A stretch of 8,710 bases of DNA from an uncultured Bacteroides sp. (lineage in GTDB: Bacteria; Bacteroidota; Bacteroidia; Bacteroidales; Bacteroidaceae), in contig CAKUYM010000174.1 of assembly GCA_934716785.1 (NCBI GenBank), forward strand, positions 1 to 8,710, given 5' to 3'. The notes under the pieces were generated by a model, which saw nothing but the letters and a program-made list of their open reading frames with translations, ran no database searches and was not told where the DNA came from. A program made the translations under genes and the position numbers. Below are positions 6,099 to 8,710 of this stretch, in pieces; position 1 is the first letter of the stretch; each line of letters begins with the position of its first letter.

Positions 6099-8195
6099 TC
6101 AATCTTCATAAGCGGAGCCATTGTGCTCGCCTTCCTCCGGTTTCCAGTCACCGATATTACCGGGACCGACCTCCATACCTTCGCCATTCAATAAATCTGA
6201 GCCAAGATAGAATCCGGTATGAGTAGGCTGGTTATATCCCACATTCTCGTGAACGGCACTCAGACGATAGATATGGTCATACATCAGCGGGCGGAAACGA
6301 TACTTAGTCTCCAGATTGGTGGTGAAAATACGCAGTTCCGTATAATCCGGAGTCACGTAAATCATCTCTTCCCGCCAGTCTCCCCAGAAATCCGCGTAGA
6401 ACACCGGATTATTCTTTGTTCCCTGACCGGTAGTCACATTATAATCACCCTTTGAGAACAGGACATTCGGTTCTCCACCTGTTCCATAATCCACCACAAA
6501 ACCACGATCCAACAACTGCCGGTTCAAAGAGCCGCTCCACCAGATTCCCATATTATACGTCCAGCTATCTCCCCATTTATAACGGGGAGCTTTTTTTGCC
6601 AACACTTCCCCTTTACATGAATAGAGCTTACCCGCCGGTTCTGATGACCAGATCTCACATCCCGGCGTTTCCGGATCAATATCAGCCACCATACATCGGC
6701 CGACATCTCCATTACCCGGAATGCCAACCAAGACTTCTCCGGTAGCGGCATCCCGCATTTCAGTACCGCAGTCACCATACATATCAGGACCCTCGTGGCA
6801 AGTGACTACTTGTAATCCCTCCCGGCTAGGATCAAATTTTCCCAAATGTAAAGCATCACCATGTCCCCGTCCCGTAGAATAAAGTCCGGTCCCATCATGG
6901 TCTATGGCACATGCTCCATACATAATCTCGTCCTTTCCATCATGGTCCACATCGCCAACCGCCAAGTTATGATTTCCCTGATGCACATACTCCTGATAGT
7001 TGGGATAAGTATCGAAATGCCAGCGCTTGGTCAACTTACCATTAGCGTAATCAAGTGCCACAATCTGGAAATTCTTGTAATATCCACGGCACATTACAAT
7101 ACTGGGTGCACTGTTCGGAGAATCAAAATGTCCCGTTGCCATCAAGAAACGGTCGATACGGTTTCCATAATTATACCCATCTCCCCAATATCCGGTCCAA
7201 AGTAGTTTATCCCCCCGTGAAATATAATCCGTACGCGCCAATTCGGCTCCCGTGGTTCCATCAATGATAGACAAGAATTCCGGTCCGTCCAGAATCTTTC
7301 CATAAGCGCCGCTTTCCGGATTGGTATTTACATAATAAGTAATCCCGTCACCATCTACGTCGCCAATCACAGTCCCGTCTCCGAATTTTGTCAATTCAGA
7401 TGTACGGACTGCCAATTCAGCCTTTCCGTCGCCATCCAGATCATACACTATAAACGAAATATAATGAGTTCCCTGACGGATATTGGGACCTAACTCCACT
7501 CTCCACATAAATGCGCCATTATCTAACCGGTAAGCTTCCAGCAGGGCACTGCCCGGTGCAAATCCGGAATGCGCATTGTCAATTGACACGGTCTGTCTTT
7601 TCACTACAATCTCATATTGCCCATCTCCGTCCAAATCCCCAATCGCCGCGTCGGAAACCTTATATCCCATAACATCTTCACTGCCACTTTCATCCTCATC
7701 CTCATTTTCACCCGGGACGCCTGTCGCCCCCGAAAGAGGCGGCAAGTTTTTCATATTCAGATGAATGGATTTGTAGAAAGTCGCAGCCATTTCAGGAGTG
7801 AATTTATAAGAACCGAGAGCCTCTCCGGAACCGGAAAAACGTAATTCATAGGTATTTGTCTTTGACACGTCTACGGATAAGTCCTTATAATTTGTACTTT
7901 TAGAGATCGGCGTGGAATTCAGTTTCTTAAACTCACCTCCATTCACGCTTCGATAAATATCATACGACGCATCATTCGGATCGTCCTTCATCCATTTCCA
8001 ACTAACCAATGCTCCCAGTTCACCGTGAGCAGGATCATAACTGACCATCATCCCCCGGGTATCAAACATAGTGATATCGGGATATTCCACCACCGGAATT
8101 TCAGGAGTTAGCGGCTCTGACGATACCACCTCGTCATCCGAACATGAAGTCCAGAAAAGTATAGCTCCACAAACAAGAACGAATATTTTTCTCAT
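6099..8195 (-). CDS. Rhamnogalacturonan lyase, polysaccharide lyase family 11, surface lipoprotein
   Basis: The 698-residue product is predicted to cleave the rhamnose-galacturonate backbone of RG-I by beta-elimination, leaving unsaturated galacturonate ends. The signal peptide MRKIFVLVCGAILFWTSC (Cys18) is followed by SDDE, a strong surface-export type signal. Residues about 40-150 form an N-terminal fibronectin-like beta-sandwich, as in family members such as YesW. The beta-propeller follows, with calcium-loop motifs GDLDGDGQYE (186-195), YDLDGDGKAE (251-260), GDVDGDGIT (278-286) and GDVDHDGKDE (414-423). Late family motifs are FYADFWGDWREEMI (599-612), DHIYRLSAVHENV and GYNQPTHTGFYLG (653-665). 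Two oddities: an acidic insert ENEDEDESGSED (163-174), and WWSGS (552-556) where I recall WWDGD in the family. The start at 8195 gives the standard signal peptide and follows A-rich GATAAAAAAGATATAT; an ATG at 8213 would add six residues. Confidence in the family is high; full activity is less certain because of the WWSGS change. Confidence 0.9.
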   Translation of the reverse strand: MRKIFVLVCGAILFWTSCSDDEVVSSEPLTPEIPVVEYPDITMFDTRGMMVSYDPAHGELGALVSWKWMKDDPNDASYDIYRSVNGGEFKKLNSTPISKSTNYKDLSVDVSKTNTYELRFSGSGEALGSYKFTPEMAATFYKSIHLNMKNLPPLSGATGVPGENEDEDESGSEDVMGYKVSDAAIGDLDGDGQYEIVVKRQTVSIDNAHSGFAPGSALLEAYRLDNGAFMWRVELGPNIRQGTHYISFIVYDLDGDGKAELAVRTSELTKFGDGTVIGDVDGDGITYYVNTNPESGAYGKILDGPEFLSIIDGTTGAELARTDYISRGDKLLWTGYWGDGYNYGNRIDRFLMATGHFDSPNSAPSIVMCRGYYKNFQIVALDYANGKLTKRWHFDTYPNYQEYVHQGNHNLAVGDVDHDGKDEIMYGACAIDHDGTGLYSTGRGHGDALHLGKFDPSREGLQVVTCHEGPDMYGDCGTEMRDAATGEVLVGIPGNGDVGRCMVADIDPETPGCEIWSSEPAGKLYSCKGEVLAKKAPRYKWGDSWTYNMGIWWSGSLNRQLLDRGFVVDYGTGGEPNVLFSKGDYNVTTGQGTKNNPVFYADFWGDWREEMIYVTPDYTELRIFTTNLETKYRFRPLMYDHIYRLSAVHENVGYNQPTHTGFYLGSDLLNGEGMEVGPGNIGDWKPEEGEHNGSAYED

Positions 8196-8234
8196 ATATA
8201 TCTTTTTTATCATTAAACCTAACAAGTAATCATA

Positions 8235-8710
8235 TTAATGGGAAGAAGACGTTTTACTTAAATCCCAAGGAACGAAATAAGCTCCCGCTTCTATTTTACT
8301 CTCCACTTCAGCGCGTTTGGCAGGATCCGTATACTTTTCACCTACATACTTGGAGATAATGCTATAATCATTCCAACGTCTTGCTATCCGGAGCATAATC
8401 GGATATGTCTTTCCCTCACAAGGAAATTCCAACAAGGCCTCTTTCAATATTTCAAGGTCATTATGCCTCTTTATGTCCATATCCGTCTCTCCGTCACCTT
8501 CACGCCACATATCACGGTCACCAAGATTCAAGATTCCCCGAATCCCCCTATCTTCATAGGTACGGTAACTTCCCTCATCTGTCAAGTTTTTCCCCCAATC
8601 GTTAGTGAAACCTGTGTTTTTCCAGATCTTTTTATCCGCATCCGTAACTTTCGCCAATGCACCGTATGTAAGATAGAACCCTTGATTCATCAAGACATCG
8701 GCAATCTCAT
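8235..8710 (-). CDS. SusD/RagB-like outer-membrane glycan-binding lipoprotein, C-terminal part
   Basis: About 158 codons remain, and the reading frame is open to the right edge, so the N-terminus, signal peptide and TPR-like region lie outside. The visible part matches the C-terminal end of SusD-family proteins: EALLEFPCEGKTYPIMLRIA corresponds to the family's EGK-(R/T)-x-x-D/M-LRIARR segment. It is followed by a WNDYSIISKYVGEKYTD run, and the protein ends in GAYFVPWDL plus a short tail SKTSSSH. SusD proteins cap the SusC TonB-dependent transporter and bind glycan at the cell surface, so a susC gene is expected beyond the right edge. The gap to the lyase gene is 39 bases with no promoter-like sequence, which places this gene at the head of the visible operon. 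The exact glycan cannot be read from this fragment; rhamnogalacturonan is inferred from the lyase. Confidence 0.85.
   Translation of the reverse strand, partial: EIADVLMNQGFYLTYGALAKVTDADKKIWKNTGFTNDWGKNLTDEGSYRTYEDRGIRGILNLGDRDMWREGDGETDMDIKRHNDLEILKEALLEFPCEGKTYPIMLRIARRWNDYSIISKYVGEKYTDPAKRAEVESKIEAGAYFVPWDLSKTSSSH

Noticed and set aside
6524..6778. Minus-strand open frame of 84 codons inside the lyase gene
   Set aside because: It is in a different frame within conserved PL11 sequence and has no gene-like features.
8196..8225. Upstream start (TTG at 8225, or ATG at 8213) for the lyase
   Set aside because: These starts put extra residues before a standard signal peptide. The ATG at 8195 follows an A-rich leader and gives an 18-residue lipoprotein signal. 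The ATG at 8213 remains possible.

Overview
The window looks like part of a gut Bacteroides-type genome (phylum Bacteroidota) and most likely covers the 3' half of a polysaccharide utilization locus (PUL) aimed at rhamnogalacturonan. The reasons are a SusD-family gene, a run of co-oriented lipoprotein genes with short A-rich gaps, fimbrillin-like lipoproteins, moderate GC content, and a promoter of the Bacteroides TTTG / TAnnTTTG type. Every gene I can support lies on the minus strand, so transcription runs from high to low coordinates.

Layout in transcription order: (1) the C-terminal end of a SusD-like glycan-binding lipoprotein, cut by the right edge (8710 to 8235); (2) a rhamnogalacturonan lyase of family PL11 with an N-terminal beta-sandwich domain and calcium-binding DxDGDG loops (8195 to 6099); (3) a fimbrillin-like lipoprotein of 301 residues (6063 to 5158); (4) a longer lipoprotein joining a fimbrillin-like N-terminal half to an Lcl_C/DUF1566-like C-terminal half (5103 to 3517); (5) a 1094-residue GH106 alpha-L-rhamnosidase (3504 to 220). 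Gaps of 39, 35, 54 and 12 bases with no promoter-like sequence between them argue for one operon, presumably led by a susC gene beyond the right edge. After the operon comes a 131-base gap that holds a good Bacteroides promoter. Just beyond it is (6) the start of a further lipoprotein gene that runs off the left edge (88 to 1) and appears to be transcribed separately.

Inferred joint function: the SusC/SusD pair and the two fimbrillin-like lipoproteins would hold and import the glycan. The PL11 enzyme would cut the rhamnose-galacturonate backbone at the cell surface, and the GH106 enzyme would remove alpha-L-rhamnose from imported fragments in the periplasm. The residues after each lipidated cysteine fit this split. 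The lyase and both fimbrillin-like proteins carry an acidic surface-export type signal, while the rhamnosidase and the left-edge lipoprotein do not. The specific substrate (RG-I rather than RG-II or another rhamnose-containing glycan) is inferred mainly from the PL11 gene.

I did not find RNA genes, mobile elements, CRISPR arrays or convincing terminators. The least ordinary parts are the two adjacent fimbrillin-like genes inserted between the two enzymes, the fimbrillin plus Lcl_C architecture, an Asp-to-Ser change in a usually acidic motif of the lyase, and the separately promoted gene at the left edge.
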